Shown here: positions 24,222 through 32,893 of the stretch, in pieces | Layout: each line of letters starts with the position of its first letter | Numbering within the stretch: position 1 is the first letter of the stretch | NCBI GenBank assembly: GCA_017453325.1 | Contig: JAFTKK010000011.1 | Coordinates: 1 to 56,942, forward strand | DNA: 56,942 nucleotides | Direction of reading: 5' to 3' | DNA from: Clostridia bacterium | GTDB lineage: Bacteria > Bacillota > Clostridia > Oscillospirales > CAG-272 | Position numbers and translations under genes: made by a program | Notes under the pieces: model-generated | The model's input: the letters and a program-made list of their open reading frames with translations, nothing else | The model's database searches: none | Told to the model about the DNA's origin: nothing

Positions 24222-26685
24222 AAGAGATGCGAATACGCCTGTGCCAAAAGTCGTCAGCCGTGTGCGTAGCACAAGCATGGTTAAACGGAATTACATCAAG
24301 GCCAATGCCGTAATACCGCCCGGAAGTCTCATTATTCGCATAATACGGCTCATTATAGGATAAACAAGGTTCTTTATTAACACGGACGCCACCGTAAGAA
24401 TAGGGGGCATCCAGCACCTTGACTTGCCGCGGAAAGCTGCGTGACACGCGCAGCAAAGACACGGTGTGTCGGTGCTCGGCGGGACAGTCGGGGGTCGCAA
24501 TGCCGCCCCCCTCGCAGTAGTCGATCATCACGTGGCAATGGCAATTTTCCGCGGGTACGGTTCCTTTTTTAAAGTAGCCGATCTCGGAGCGATCGCCGCG
24601 CGGGTCGTATTGACAAGCCTCAGACAGGCGAAGGCCGGAGTCCTTACAGTAGCGCGCACTCACGACGCCCTCTGCCGTTTGAAACTGCCGCGTACCGATC
24701 CCGGTAATGCTGACGGCATCATGCATCACCTCATCAAAAATCTTCAACGCGTGATTGCCGCTGATATCCGCTACCGAGCGCGGATATTCATATCCGTACC
24801 ACACGCCGCAAAGGAGCTCCGGCGTGTAGCCGATAAACCATTTATCGCAGTTGTGGCTGCTGGTACCCGTTTTCCCTGCCACGTCAACCAATTTTTTTAA
24901 GGTAAGCTCCTTGCCTGTTCCCTCACGCACCGCACCGCGCAGCATCATGGTGATAATAGACGCCGTATCCTCCCCGATCACGCGACGTGCGGTCTGCTCT
25001 TTTGAAAGCAGCAGCTTGCCGTTGCCGTCAAGCACCTTGAGATAGCTGCGCGTTTGATTGAGCGTGCCGCCGTTTGCCAAAACGGTATAGCCGTCAAGCA
25101 GTTCACGCAAGGTCACTCCCCGATATTGCTGGCCGAGCGCAAGAGAAGCTTCACCGCAATCCTTTTCCCGATCAAGCGAGGTAAATCCCAGCTCCTCGGT
25201 CAAAAAGTGGTAAGCGTTTTGCTTGCCCAATCGGTTGAGCACCGAGACCGCCACGGTGTTGACAGAATGCACCAGCGCGGTATTCACGGTGGTGAGGCCT
25301 CGGTAGATATTGGGGGAGTTACGTGGCCAGGGCGCGCCGTTTGCACGAAAGCTCTGCGGCACGTCGTCAAATACGCTGGCGTAGGTGATCAGATTGCGGT
25401 CAAGCGCAGGCGCATAAACCGACAAAGGCTTGATCACCGACCCCGAGGGGCGCTTGGTGTCGGTGGCAAAGCTCTGCACACGGTTGGAGATCTTTTCTCC
25501 AACCGCCCCCGCCACCGCTAAAATATCTCCGCTGGCGGGATCGACCAGCATCAGCGCACTTTGCGCACGCTCACCGTTTTCATGCAGCGGAAAATTGCCA
25601 GCATTGCGGTAATAGTCGCTCACCGCATCCTGCACCGCCTTGTGCATGGGCAAATAGATCTTAAGCCCACCGCAATACACCAAGCGGCTCGCCTCCGACG
25701 CCGTATATCCGCATTTTTCCACGAGATCCCGTATCACATCCGACACCGCGAGATCTGCATACCAGGAGTTGACGCGCCCCGTCATGGCATCACGGTTGAC
25801 CGTGAGCTCCACCTCGCTCGACGTGGCTGCCTCGAAAGCTTCAAGTTCGATCATTCCCTGCGCATACATTTCCGACAAAATAAGGTCGCGTCTTTTTTTG
25901 TTTTGCTCGGGGTGACGGATGGGATCGTATTTCGAGGGATTGTTGGTGATGGCCGCAATGCTGGCAGCTTCTGCTAAGGTTAGATCGCGCGGCTCCTTGG
26001 AAAAATAGGCGTTAGCCGCGGTCTTCACGCCATAACAATTTTCGGCAAGATTGACCACGTTCAGATATTGCTCCAAAATGGCGTTTTTGGAAAGCTTTTT
26101 TTCAAGCTTTGCCGCGCGCATGAGTTCCGCTACCTTGCGCCGCATGCTTTTTTCATTGTCCCCCGTCAAATTTTTAATGAGCTGCTGCGTGATGGTAGAG
26201 CCGCCAAAGGTAGCCTCGCCCCCGCCGCAAAGATAGCTGTAAACGGCCGAGCCCGTTCTTGCCCAGTCAATACCGCCGTGTTCGTAAAAACGCTTATCCT
26301 CAATGGCCACAAAGGCGTTTTTGAGATCCTCGGACATTTCTCCCAAGGGGCAATAAAGTGCATTTTCATAGCCGCTGATACGATCGCTGACCAGCTCCTG
26401 CACGTCGCCCTCCGTGTCATAATAATAAAGCCTTGTTGTACGGTCACTGACACCGATGGAAAAAAGCTCCTCCTTGAGCTCGGTTTCGGGCAAGCTGCAG
26501 GCCCAAATCGCGCCGCCTGCCACCAGAAGCGTCAACAAGCACAGGCAAATCAAGCAAAGCCCGAGAAAAAAGACCAAAAATCGTCCCCCCGCGCTGCGTT
26601 TCGTCCGATCCGTATGCAAAAAAATCCCCCCCACGACCTGTTTACCCTTATTGTCGGGTATCGTGAGGGGGATCATACGCATCAT
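24220..26685 (-). CDS. Class A penicillin-binding protein (glycosyltransferase/transpeptidase)
   Basis: This bifunctional enzyme polymerises and crosslinks peptidoglycan outside the membrane. Up to 821 residues: one N-terminal membrane anchor (about 35-60), a GT51 domain with EDKRFYEHGGID (129-140; catalytic E129) and GGSTITQQLIKN (161-172), then a transpeptidase domain with SxxK in SGSVIKP near 413-419, SVN near 473 and KTGTSS near 601. A Cys-rich C-terminal extension follows (CHCH, YCEGGG). The start is uncertain: ATG 26685 has no RBS and lies upstream of the dnaE terminator. TTG 26619, after a G run, would give 799 residues. Confidence 0.93.
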   Translation of the reverse strand: MMRMIPLTIPDNKGKQVVGGIFLHTDRTKRSAGGRFLVFFLGLCLICLCLLTLLVAGGAIWACSLPETELKEELFSIGVSDRTTRLYYYDTEGDVQELVSDRISGYENALYCPLGEMSEDLKNAFVAIEDKRFYEHGGIDWARTGSAVYSYLCGGGEATFGGSTITQQLIKNLTGDNEKSMRRKVAELMRAAKLEKKLSKNAILEQYLNVVNLAENCYGVKTAANAYFSKEPRDLTLAEAASIAAITNNPSKYDPIRHPEQNKKRRDLILSEMYAQGMIELEAFEAATSSEVELTVNRDAMTGRVNSWYADLAVSDVIRDLVEKCGYTASEASRLVYCGGLKIYLPMHKAVQDAVSDYYRNAGNFPLHENGERAQSALMLVDPASGDILAVAGAVGEKISNRVQSFATDTKRPSGSVIKPLSVYAPALDRNLITYASVFDDVPQSFRANGAPWPRNSPNIYRGLTTVNTALVHSVNTVAVSVLNRLGKQNAYHFLTEELGFTSLDREKDCGEASLALGQQYRGVTLRELLDGYTVLANGGTLNQTRSYLKVLDGNGKLLLSKEQTARRVIGEDTASIITMMLRGAVREGTGKELTLKKLVDVAGKTGTSSHNCDKWFIGYTPELLCGVWYGYEYPRSVADISGNHALKIFDEVMHDAVSITGIGTRQFQTAEGVVSARYCKDSGLRLSEACQYDPRGDRSEIGYFKKGTVPAENCHCHVMIDYCEGGGIATPDCPAEHRHTVSLLRVSRSFPRQVKVLDAPYSYGGVRVNKEPCLSYNEPYYANNETSGRYYGIGLDVIPFNHACATHTADDFWHRRIRIS
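26618..26671 (-). terminator. Terminator after dnaE, inside the PBP 5' region
   Basis: On the minus strand CCCCCTCACGA (26671-26661) pairs with TCGTGGGGGGG (26636-26626) with one mismatch, and a small inner TACCC/GGGTA stem is possible. TTTTTTT follows (26624-26618). The G-rich arm is also the only RBS-like sequence ahead of the possible PBP start TTG 26619. Confidence 0.7.
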
Positions 26686-26710
26686 TTCATGGGAAAAGAC
26701 ACGGATTTTG

Positions 26711-29700
26711 TTATTTTGTCACCACATTTTGAGCACCGAGAATAGCGATGAGCTCACGGTGGGTATAGGGCGTGAGATCAAAGCCCACGGCCTGCTTGTG
26801 ATAGGTCTTTGTAGATGCATCAAAAACAGAAACGGGCGTTTGGCCGTCAAAAATTTCCAGGATCGTGCGGGCACGCGCATAAAGCGGATCGGTAAGAGAA
26901 GGCACACGCAGATACAGCATACGTACTCCCGTAAGAGAAGCGGCACTCTGCGATACGGCAGCCTGCTGCGTTTTTTCGCTTGCCCTTGCCATCTGGTGCG
27001 GCGCACTTGCCTGCTGCTGCGCCTCACCATGAGCTTTGTCAGCCGTGCCGTTTGGCGGCAACGCCATCATGCCCGAAACCAGTATTTTCGGGGGCTCGTC
27101 CTCGCGCAAGGAAAGCTGACCCGTCACGCGCACCACCGAATCGGCGCAAAGCAGCTCGGCAAAGCGCTCACGCACCTTGGGAAAGGCCAGACACTCGAGC
27201 TCGCCCATGCGATCCTCCAGCGTGAAAAATACCATCTGCTCGCCTGCCTTAGTGGCCTTGGTCGTGAGGGCGGTGATGATACCTGCTACCGTCACACTTT
27301 TGCGATCGGCAAAGTCCTCGTCCTCGTTTTCCACCGCTTCGATCAGATCCTGCATACTCATGATATCGGGGGCGGATAACGCTTCGGAAAATCCGTCGAG
27401 CAAATGTCCCGAAAAATACATGCCGCAGGCCTCCTTTTCCTCGGCAAGCAGCTCGCGCAAGGAAAATTCGGGAAGTGTGGGATAGGTGATCGCGGGTGCG
27501 GCAGTCTCGGCTGAAACAGCGGAGGAAAACATATCAAGCTGCCCTGTGAGATTGGTGCGGTTTTTGCTTTGCTGATTGTCGATCATCTGCTCGTACACCG
27601 CCATCAGACGGCTGCGATAGATGCCGAGGGTGTCAAATGCACCCGATTTGATCAAAGATTCGATCTGACGCTTGTTGAGATCGTGCGAGGACATACGGTC
27701 AAGGAACTCGTCAAAGGAGCGATAGGGGCCGCCGATACGGCGTTCCTCAACCACGGCCTCAAGAAACTGCCTGCCCACGTTCTTGAGAGCCAGCAGACCA
27801 AATCTGATATCGTTGCCCGTGACGCTGAAATTCACGTCCGAGGCGTTGATATCGGGCGGCAGCACACGCACACCGCGTCGGCCGACCTCGGCAATATACG
27901 CGGCGATCTTTGGCATATTGCCAAGCTCGGAGGTGAGCAGCGCCGCAAAATAAGCGGCAGGCGCGTGCTCCTTTAAATAAGCGGTGCGGTAAGAGATCAC
28001 GGCATAGGCCGCCGCGTGGCTTTTGTTAAACGCATAGTTGGCAAAAGCGCTCAGCTCGTCAAAAAGCTCGCCCGCTGCCGCGCGGTCAATGCCGTTTTTG
28101 GCACAGCCGTCAAGGAAGCCCTCGCGCTCCGCTGCCATGACAGAAGCCTTTTTCTTGGCCATAGCGCGGCGCACCACGTCTGCATGGCCGAAGGTGTAGC
28201 CCGCCAGCTCGCGAAAGATCTGCATGACCTGCTCCTGGTACACGACGCACCCGTAGGTGGTGCGCAGGATGGGCTCCAGCTGCGGAATTTTATAGGTGAC
28301 CCCATCGGGGTTGTGGTGATTTTGGATAAAGGTGGGAATGGAATCCATCGGGCCCGGTCGGTAGAGTGCGATCGCCGCCACGATATCCTCAAAGCAGTTT
28401 GGCGCAAGGCTTGTCAGCATTTGACGCATACCGCCCGATTCAAGCTGAAACACGCCCGAGGTTGCCCCCTTGGCAATCAGCTTATAGGTCGCAGCATCGT
28501 CAAACGGAATGCGGTCAAGATCAAAATCGGGGTCGTTTTTTCGAATGGAGCGCACAGCGTCATCCATAATGGTCAGATACCGCAAGCCAAGGAAGTCAAA
28601 TTTCAGCAGGCCGAGTGCCGCCACGGTATCCATATCGTATTGCGTCACCACCACGCCGTTGCTTGCAGCCAGCGGCAAATAGGAGGTCAGCGCCCGTTCG
28701 GTAATGACGATGCCCGCCGCATGAATCGACATATTGCGCGGCATCCCCTCAAGCGCCATGGCGAGATCGATCAGCTTGCGGTAGGTGCCGCCGCCCTCGT
28801 AAAGTCGCTTGAGGTCGGGGAGCTTCAAGGCGTCGGTAATGGTGATGCCCAGCTCGCGCGGAATGGCCTTAGCCACCGCGTCCACCTCTTGATACGAGAT
28901 GCCGAGTGCCCTGCCCACGTCACGCACGGCGGCACGCGCGGCAAGCGTACCGAAGGTGATGATCTGGGATACGTGGTCGCGCCCGTAGCGTGAGGTCACG
29001 TATTGAATGACCTCGTCGCGGCGGTTATAGCAAAAGTCAATATCGATATCGGGCATGCTGACGCGCTCGGGATTGAGAAAGCGCTCAAAGAGCAGGTCGT
29101 GTGGCAAGGGATCCACGTCGGTGATGCCAAGGCAGTACGCAACGATGCTCCCCGCACCCGAGCCACGCCCGGGGCCCACGGGAATATGCTTTGACTTGGC
29201 AAAGCCCACGTAATCCTGCACAATGAGGAAATAATCGGCATAGCCCATGCTTTCAATCACAGAAAGCTCGTATGCCATGCGGGCACGGTAATCCTGCTCG
29301 GTAAAGCGGTCAAGCGAAAGGCGACCCGCTGCACGGCGTGCGGCGAAGCCGTTTTCCGTCAACTCTCTTAAATAGCCAATGGCGGTCTTGCCGAGAGGAC
29401 ACGGGAATTTCGGTAAATGATTTTGGGTAAAATCAAAGGAAAATTCGCAGCGATCGGCAATTTTCACCGTGTTTTCGATCGCCCCCTCAAAGGCGCCGAA
29501 CAGCATTTGCATCTCGCCCGTATCCTTATAGTAAAATTCATCGGTCTCAAAGCCGATGGGGCGCCCGTCATCAAGACGGCTGTTTGTTTGAATGCACATG
29601 AGCACCGCCTGCGTCTCGGCATCCTCGCGGCGCAGATAATGGCAATCGTTGGTGGCCACAAGCGGCAGGTCACACGCCTTCGCCAGCCTTGCCAGCTGCG

Positions 29701-30259
29701 GCAGGATCTGCTTTTGCTCGGGCAGGCCGTGATCCTGTAGCTCGATATAAAAATGATCGCGCCCAAATATCTCGGCATACTCCCGTGCCGTGCGGCACGC
29801 ACCCTCAAAATCCCCCGCCACAAGCTGCTGCGGTATGCGCCCCGCAAGACAGCCCGACAGCGCGATCAATCCCTCTGCATGGGTGCGCAGCAGTTCAAGA
29901 TCCACACGTGGCTTTGCGTAAAAACCCTCCGTGAAGCCGCGCGAAACAAGCTCGATGAGATTCTGATAGCCCGTTTCGTTTTTGCAAAGCAGCACCAGGT
30001 GGTTCGGGTGTGCATCTGCCGTGGTCTTGCCAAAGCGTGAGCGCGGTGCTACGTAGACCTCGCAGCCGATAATGGGCTTGATACCCTCAGCCACGCAGGC
30101 GCGGTAAAAGGCCACCGCACCGTACATCACGCCGTGGTCGGTGAGGGCCACCGCCGTGTGACCGCACTCCTTGGCGCGCACGGCAATATCGCGGATGCGG
30201 CAAGCACCGTCAAGCAAGCTATATTCACTATGTAAATGCAAATGGGCAAAGGTTGACAT
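26711..30259 (-). CDS. dnaE: DNA polymerase III subunit alpha (DnaE)
   Basis: This replicative polymerase subunit, or the lagging-strand companion of PolC in Bacillota, has 1182 residues. The N-terminal PHP domain starts with AHLHLHSEYSLLDGA (5-19). The catalytic palm aspartates lie in MPDIDIDF near 397-404 and in LKFDFLGLR near 553. Helix-hairpin-helix, OB-fold and C-terminal domains follow (TVAGIITALTTKATKAGEQM). The length suits the DnaE1 group. It starts 30 bases after whiA with RBS GGAAGG and is the end of the HAD-murB-whiA operon; a terminator follows. Confidence 0.96.
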   Translation of the reverse strand: MSTFAHLHLHSEYSLLDGACRIRDIAVRAKECGHTAVALTDHGVMYGAVAFYRACVAEGIKPIIGCEVYVAPRSRFGKTTADAHPNHLVLLCKNETGYQNLIELVSRGFTEGFYAKPRVDLELLRTHAEGLIALSGCLAGRIPQQLVAGDFEGACRTAREYAEIFGRDHFYIELQDHGLPEQKQILPQLARLAKACDLPLVATNDCHYLRREDAETQAVLMCIQTNSRLDDGRPIGFETDEFYYKDTGEMQMLFGAFEGAIENTVKIADRCEFSFDFTQNHLPKFPCPLGKTAIGYLRELTENGFAARRAAGRLSLDRFTEQDYRARMAYELSVIESMGYADYFLIVQDYVGFAKSKHIPVGPGRGSGAGSIVAYCLGITDVDPLPHDLLFERFLNPERVSMPDIDIDFCYNRRDEVIQYVTSRYGRDHVSQIITFGTLAARAAVRDVGRALGISYQEVDAVAKAIPRELGITITDALKLPDLKRLYEGGGTYRKLIDLAMALEGMPRNMSIHAAGIVITERALTSYLPLAASNGVVVTQYDMDTVAALGLLKFDFLGLRYLTIMDDAVRSIRKNDPDFDLDRIPFDDAATYKLIAKGATSGVFQLESGGMRQMLTSLAPNCFEDIVAAIALYRPGPMDSIPTFIQNHHNPDGVTYKIPQLEPILRTTYGCVVYQEQVMQIFRELAGYTFGHADVVRRAMAKKKASVMAAEREGFLDGCAKNGIDRAAAGELFDELSAFANYAFNKSHAAAYAVISYRTAYLKEHAPAAYFAALLTSELGNMPKIAAYIAEVGRRGVRVLPPDINASDVNFSVTGNDIRFGLLALKNVGRQFLEAVVEERRIGGPYRSFDEFLDRMSSHDLNKRQIESLIKSGAFDTLGIYRSRLMAVYEQMIDNQQSKNRTNLTGQLDMFSSAVSAETAAPAITYPTLPEFSLRELLAEEKEACGMYFSGHLLDGFSEALSAPDIMSMQDLIEAVENEDEDFADRKSVTVAGIITALTTKATKAGEQMVFFTLEDRMGELECLAFPKVRERFAELLCADSVVRVTGQLSLREDEPPKILVSGMMALPPNGTADKAHGEAQQQASAPHQMARASEKTQQAAVSQSAASLTGVRMLYLRVPSLTDPLYARARTILEIFDGQTPVSVFDASTKTYHKQAVGFDLTPYTHRELIAILGAQNVVTK

Positions 30260-30289
30260 GGTGCTTCCCTTCCTTGTTTCCTGAATTTT

Positions 30290-31138
30290 TTACTGCGAAA
30301 CGTATCCTTCGGCCTCGGCAAAGGCAATGATCTTTTGCAAACGGTGATTAAGACCCGATTTCGTCAGCGGCGGATTGTGCAGCTTGGCAAGCGCAAGCAA
30401 AGCCGCGTCCGGATTGCTTTCGCGCAGCTCGGCAGTCTCGCGCAGCTCCTTGGGCAGCACGTCAAAGCGCGCAGAGTCGCGTAAGGCAGCAATCGCCGCC
30501 AGCACACGCCCCGAGGCCTTCACGGACTTGCGAATATTTTGCGTGTCGCAATTGGTCAATCTGTTTTCCTCGCTGCGGATATCGCGGGTGATCTTGGCGT
30601 TCATCAACGCAAACAACGCGTTGTTTGCGCCAAGCACGCTCAAAATATCCTCGATCACGGCGTTTTTCTTGAAATAAATGCCAAAACCTTCCTTGATCGG
30701 GCGACATTTTGCCTCCCAATCGTGATTGGAGAGCGCAAAAAGCAACCAATCGCGCCCCTCGGCCTCGGCAACACGGAATTCAAGGTGATAAGCCTTTTCG
30801 GGGTCGGTCACGGTGCCCGCCGAGATCATGGCCCCCCGCAAAAAGGCATCTGCGCATGCAGGGCAAGTAAAATGCGGTGTGCCTGTGAGGTCGGAAAGCA
30901 GCGCATCGGAGGAAAACAGCATCGTTCCCCCATCCACCAGCGCAGTCTTTTTATAGATCTGGCGATACACCCGCGCGCACTCGCGGCGCGCGCATAACGC
31001 CGAAAGGCGCAGGACGACCTTCCCCGTTTTGGTCTGCGCGGCGTTGATAAACAGGCCGCGCAGATACGCAGCACGGCAGCACGCAGCGTGCGGCGGCGCG
31101 GCAATCAGCTCTTCCTTCAGCTGTAAAGAATAGTTCAT
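30290..31138 (-). CDS. whiA: DNA-binding regulator WhiA
   Basis: WhiA combines an N-terminal LAGLIDADG-homing-endonuclease-like fold with a C-terminal helix-turn-helix; it controls division and sporulation in actinobacteria and affects division and chromosome segregation in Bacillus. I chose ATG 31138, which overlaps the murB stop (ATGA); the frame extends upstream inside murB. The 282 residues show LRGLFINAAQ near 28, CRRE-like CARRECAR, the family motif NRLTNCDTQNIRKSV near 196-210, and the HTH segment PPLTKSGLNHRLQKI near the end. A perfect 22-bp palindrome (30608-30629) lies within the gene. Confidence 0.92.
   Translation of the reverse strand: MNYSLQLKEELIAAPPHAACCRAAYLRGLFINAAQTKTGKVVLRLSALCARRECARVYRQIYKKTALVDGGTMLFSSDALLSDLTGTPHFTCPACADAFLRGAMISAGTVTDPEKAYHLEFRVAEAEGRDWLLFALSNHDWEAKCRPIKEGFGIYFKKNAVIEDILSVLGANNALFALMNAKITRDIRSEENRLTNCDTQNIRKSVKASGRVLAAIAALRDSARFDVLPKELRETAELRESNPDAALLALAKLHNPPLTKSGLNHRLQKIIAFAEAEGYVSQ
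30608..30629. repeat. Perfect 22-bp palindrome inside whiA
   Basis: CGCAAACAACG is followed directly by its complement CGTTGTTTGCG. It encodes part of LGANNALFA. No spacer and no mismatch. It may be chance helped by conserved residues, or a DNA-binding site. Confidence 0.9.
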
Positions 31139-32055
31139 GCTTTTTGATTCTCCGTCACAAATCGGATCTCGGCACGCGGCCGAAATCCGTAATTTTTTTC
31201 CACAATATCCTGCACGACAGCGATCAACTCTCGCACATCGCGCGCGGTGGCACCGCCGAGATTGACAATAAAGCCCGCGTGCTTTTCGGAAACGGCAGCG
31301 TTTCCGCACCGCAGTCCCTTCAAGCCGAGCTCGTCGATGATCTTACCCATTGAGGTGCCGTTTTCGGTGCGCAAAAAGGTGCTGCCCGCACTCGGCTGCG
31401 TGAGAGGCTGCGTCGCCGCACGCGTGGCGCAAAGCGCCTGCATCTCGGCCAAAATCGCCGACGGCTCGCGTGGCTCACGGCAATGCAGCGTCGCATCCAA
31501 AATCACGGCATTATTTGTCTGAAAAACGCTTTTACGATAAGAAAAACTCAATTTTTGGTGAAAATACGTTTCTATTTTATCAAGCTCGGGGTGGTACACC
31601 GTCACTTGCTCGATCAGCTCCCCGAGCGATTTTTCGTGTGCGCCCGCGTTCATGTATACGCCGCCGCCAACCGTTCCCGGTATGCCTGCGGCAAACGCAA
31701 GATCGGCAAAGCCGCTTTGTGCCGCGCGGCGCGCCAAGGCCGTCAGCGACACGCCCGTGTCGCTGACAAACCGTCCGTTTTCCTCTCTCACGCCGCTAAG
31801 GCCCACCGTGCGTATCAGGACGGGCGGCAATGCCTCATCATCAAACAGTACGTTGCTGCCCCGCCCGATGATCGCATAGGAAAGCGACGCGTGGCGGCAA
31901 GCACCAATGGCAAATATCAGCTCCCCCTTGCAGCGCGGCTCAATCACGAAGGCACACACGCCGCCGATGCGAAAGGTGGAAAGCGTAGCGGTAGATACGT
32001 CTTTACGAAAGGGTACTTCCCTGTTTTTTAAAGCTTCCTCAAGCCACGCCCGCAT
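31135..32055 (-). CDS. murB: UDP-N-acetylenolpyruvoylglucosamine reductase
   Basis: This FAD enzyme makes UDP-N-acetylmuramate with NADPH, the second committed step of peptidoglycan synthesis. I chose ATG 32055, sharing a base with the upstream TGA; a TTG one codon earlier is possible. In 306 residues I see the FAD-binding segments IIGRGSNVLF near 72-81 and AGIPGTVGGGVYMNAGA near 122-138, YRKSVFQ, the catalytic serine in PSAGSTFLR, and KHAGFIVNLGGATA near the end. The absence of the extra tyrosine-loop domain fits the type II enzyme of Gram-positive bacteria. Confidence 0.94.
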   Translation of the reverse strand: MRAWLEEALKNREVPFRKDVSTATLSTFRIGGVCAFVIEPRCKGELIFAIGACRHASLSYAIIGRGSNVLFDDEALPPVLIRTVGLSGVREENGRFVSDTGVSLTALARRAAQSGFADLAFAAGIPGTVGGGVYMNAGAHEKSLGELIEQVTVYHPELDKIETYFHQKLSFSYRKSVFQTNNAVILDATLHCREPREPSAILAEMQALCATRAATQPLTQPSAGSTFLRTENGTSMGKIIDELGLKGLRCGNAAVSEKHAGFIVNLGGATARDVRELIAVVQDIVEKNYGFRPRAEIRFVTENQKA

Positions 32056-32744
32056 CAAGGCAGCAGGAGCGCCAAGAGCTCCGCTAAAGACTTGATCTCA
32101 TATGTGACGGGCAGGTGCGCGGTGTTTTCCTTTTTGGCGGGATTGAACCAACAGGTATCGATGCCCGCAGCAAGACCGCCCTTGATATCCGAGGAAAGCG
32201 AATCACCCACGATCAGCGTTTCCTCCGGGCGGTAATGCGGAATTTGCCTTTTCACCGCCTCAAAAAAACCGGGGTGCGGCTTTTCAAACCCAAGCTCCTC
32301 GGAAATAAAAAGTCCCGAAAAGCAATCCTTCAGCGCCGAGGCGGCAAAGCGACGCGTTTGCACCGAGTAAATACCGTTGGTCACAATGTAGAGCCGCAGC
32401 TGCCTTGCCAAAGCGGCACATACCTCCTCTGCCCCGTCAATGAGGCAGGTCTGCTCCGATAAAAAATCGGTATAGGTCACGGCCATGCGCGCGGCATCCG
32501 CCCGTAAGCCATGGGTCTGGCAAAAAATGAGAAAACGCTGCACGCGCAAAGCCTCCTTTGTCAGCTCGCCACGCTCCAGCCGCTTCCACATTTCATCGTT
32601 GATGCGGCTGTAATCGGCAACCAGAGCATCACTCGGGGGAATATCAAAAGATTTCAGCGTGAGCAGGAGCGCATTGCGCTCTGCCTTGGAAAAATCAAAC
32701 AGCGTATTATCGGCATCAAAGAGCACGGTTGTGTACCGTGGCAT
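32055..32744 (-). CDS. HAD phosphatase, YjjG-like
   Basis: This is a probable nucleotidase or sugar phosphatase of the haloacid dehalogenase superfamily. I chose ATG 32744: the promoter at 32770-32798 would start transcripts near 32763, which rules out the longer frame. The 229 residues show motif I LFDADNTLFDF (D10, D12), an alpha-helical C1 cap, motif II IVTNG, and motifs III and IV FEKPHPGFF and IVGDSLSSDIKGG. The pattern resembles YjjG, a pyrimidine nucleotidase that clears non-canonical nucleotides; the substrate here is an inference. First gene of the operon with murB, whiA and dnaE. Confidence 0.85.
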   Translation of the reverse strand: MPRYTTVLFDADNTLFDFSKAERNALLLTLKSFDIPPSDALVADYSRINDEMWKRLERGELTKEALRVQRFLIFCQTHGLRADAARMAVTYTDFLSEQTCLIDGAEEVCAALARQLRLYIVTNGIYSVQTRRFAASALKDCFSGLFISEELGFEKPHPGFFEAVKRQIPHYRPEETLIVGDSLSSDIKGGLAAGIDTCWFNPAKKENTAHLPVTYEIKSLAELLALLLP

Positions 32745-32769
32745 TGCCACCACCGCCTTTCTTATCATC

Positions 32770-32798
32770 ATTATACCCGAAAGCCGTATAAATTTCAA
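32770..32798 (-). promoter_or_regulatory. Sigma-A promoter of HAD-murB-whiA-dnaE
   Basis: On the minus strand TTGAAA (32798-32793), a 17-base spacer and a perfect TATAAT (32775-32770). It diverges from the promoter at 32829-32857. Confidence 0.75.
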
Positions 32799-32828
32799 GG
32801 TGCAAACATCACAATCTCAATTTTTCTC

Positions 32829-32857
32829 TTGCATTTTTAGATATAATGTAGTATAAT
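32829..32857 (+). promoter_or_regulatory. Sigma-A promoter of the oxidoreductase-coaE operon
   Basis: TTGCAT (32829-32834), a 17-bp spacer and a perfect TATAAT (32852-32857), 36 bases before the start codon at 32894. Confidence 0.75.
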
Positions 32858-32893
32858 AATTTTTAATAGTATCATTTTTTAAGGAGAGATTTT

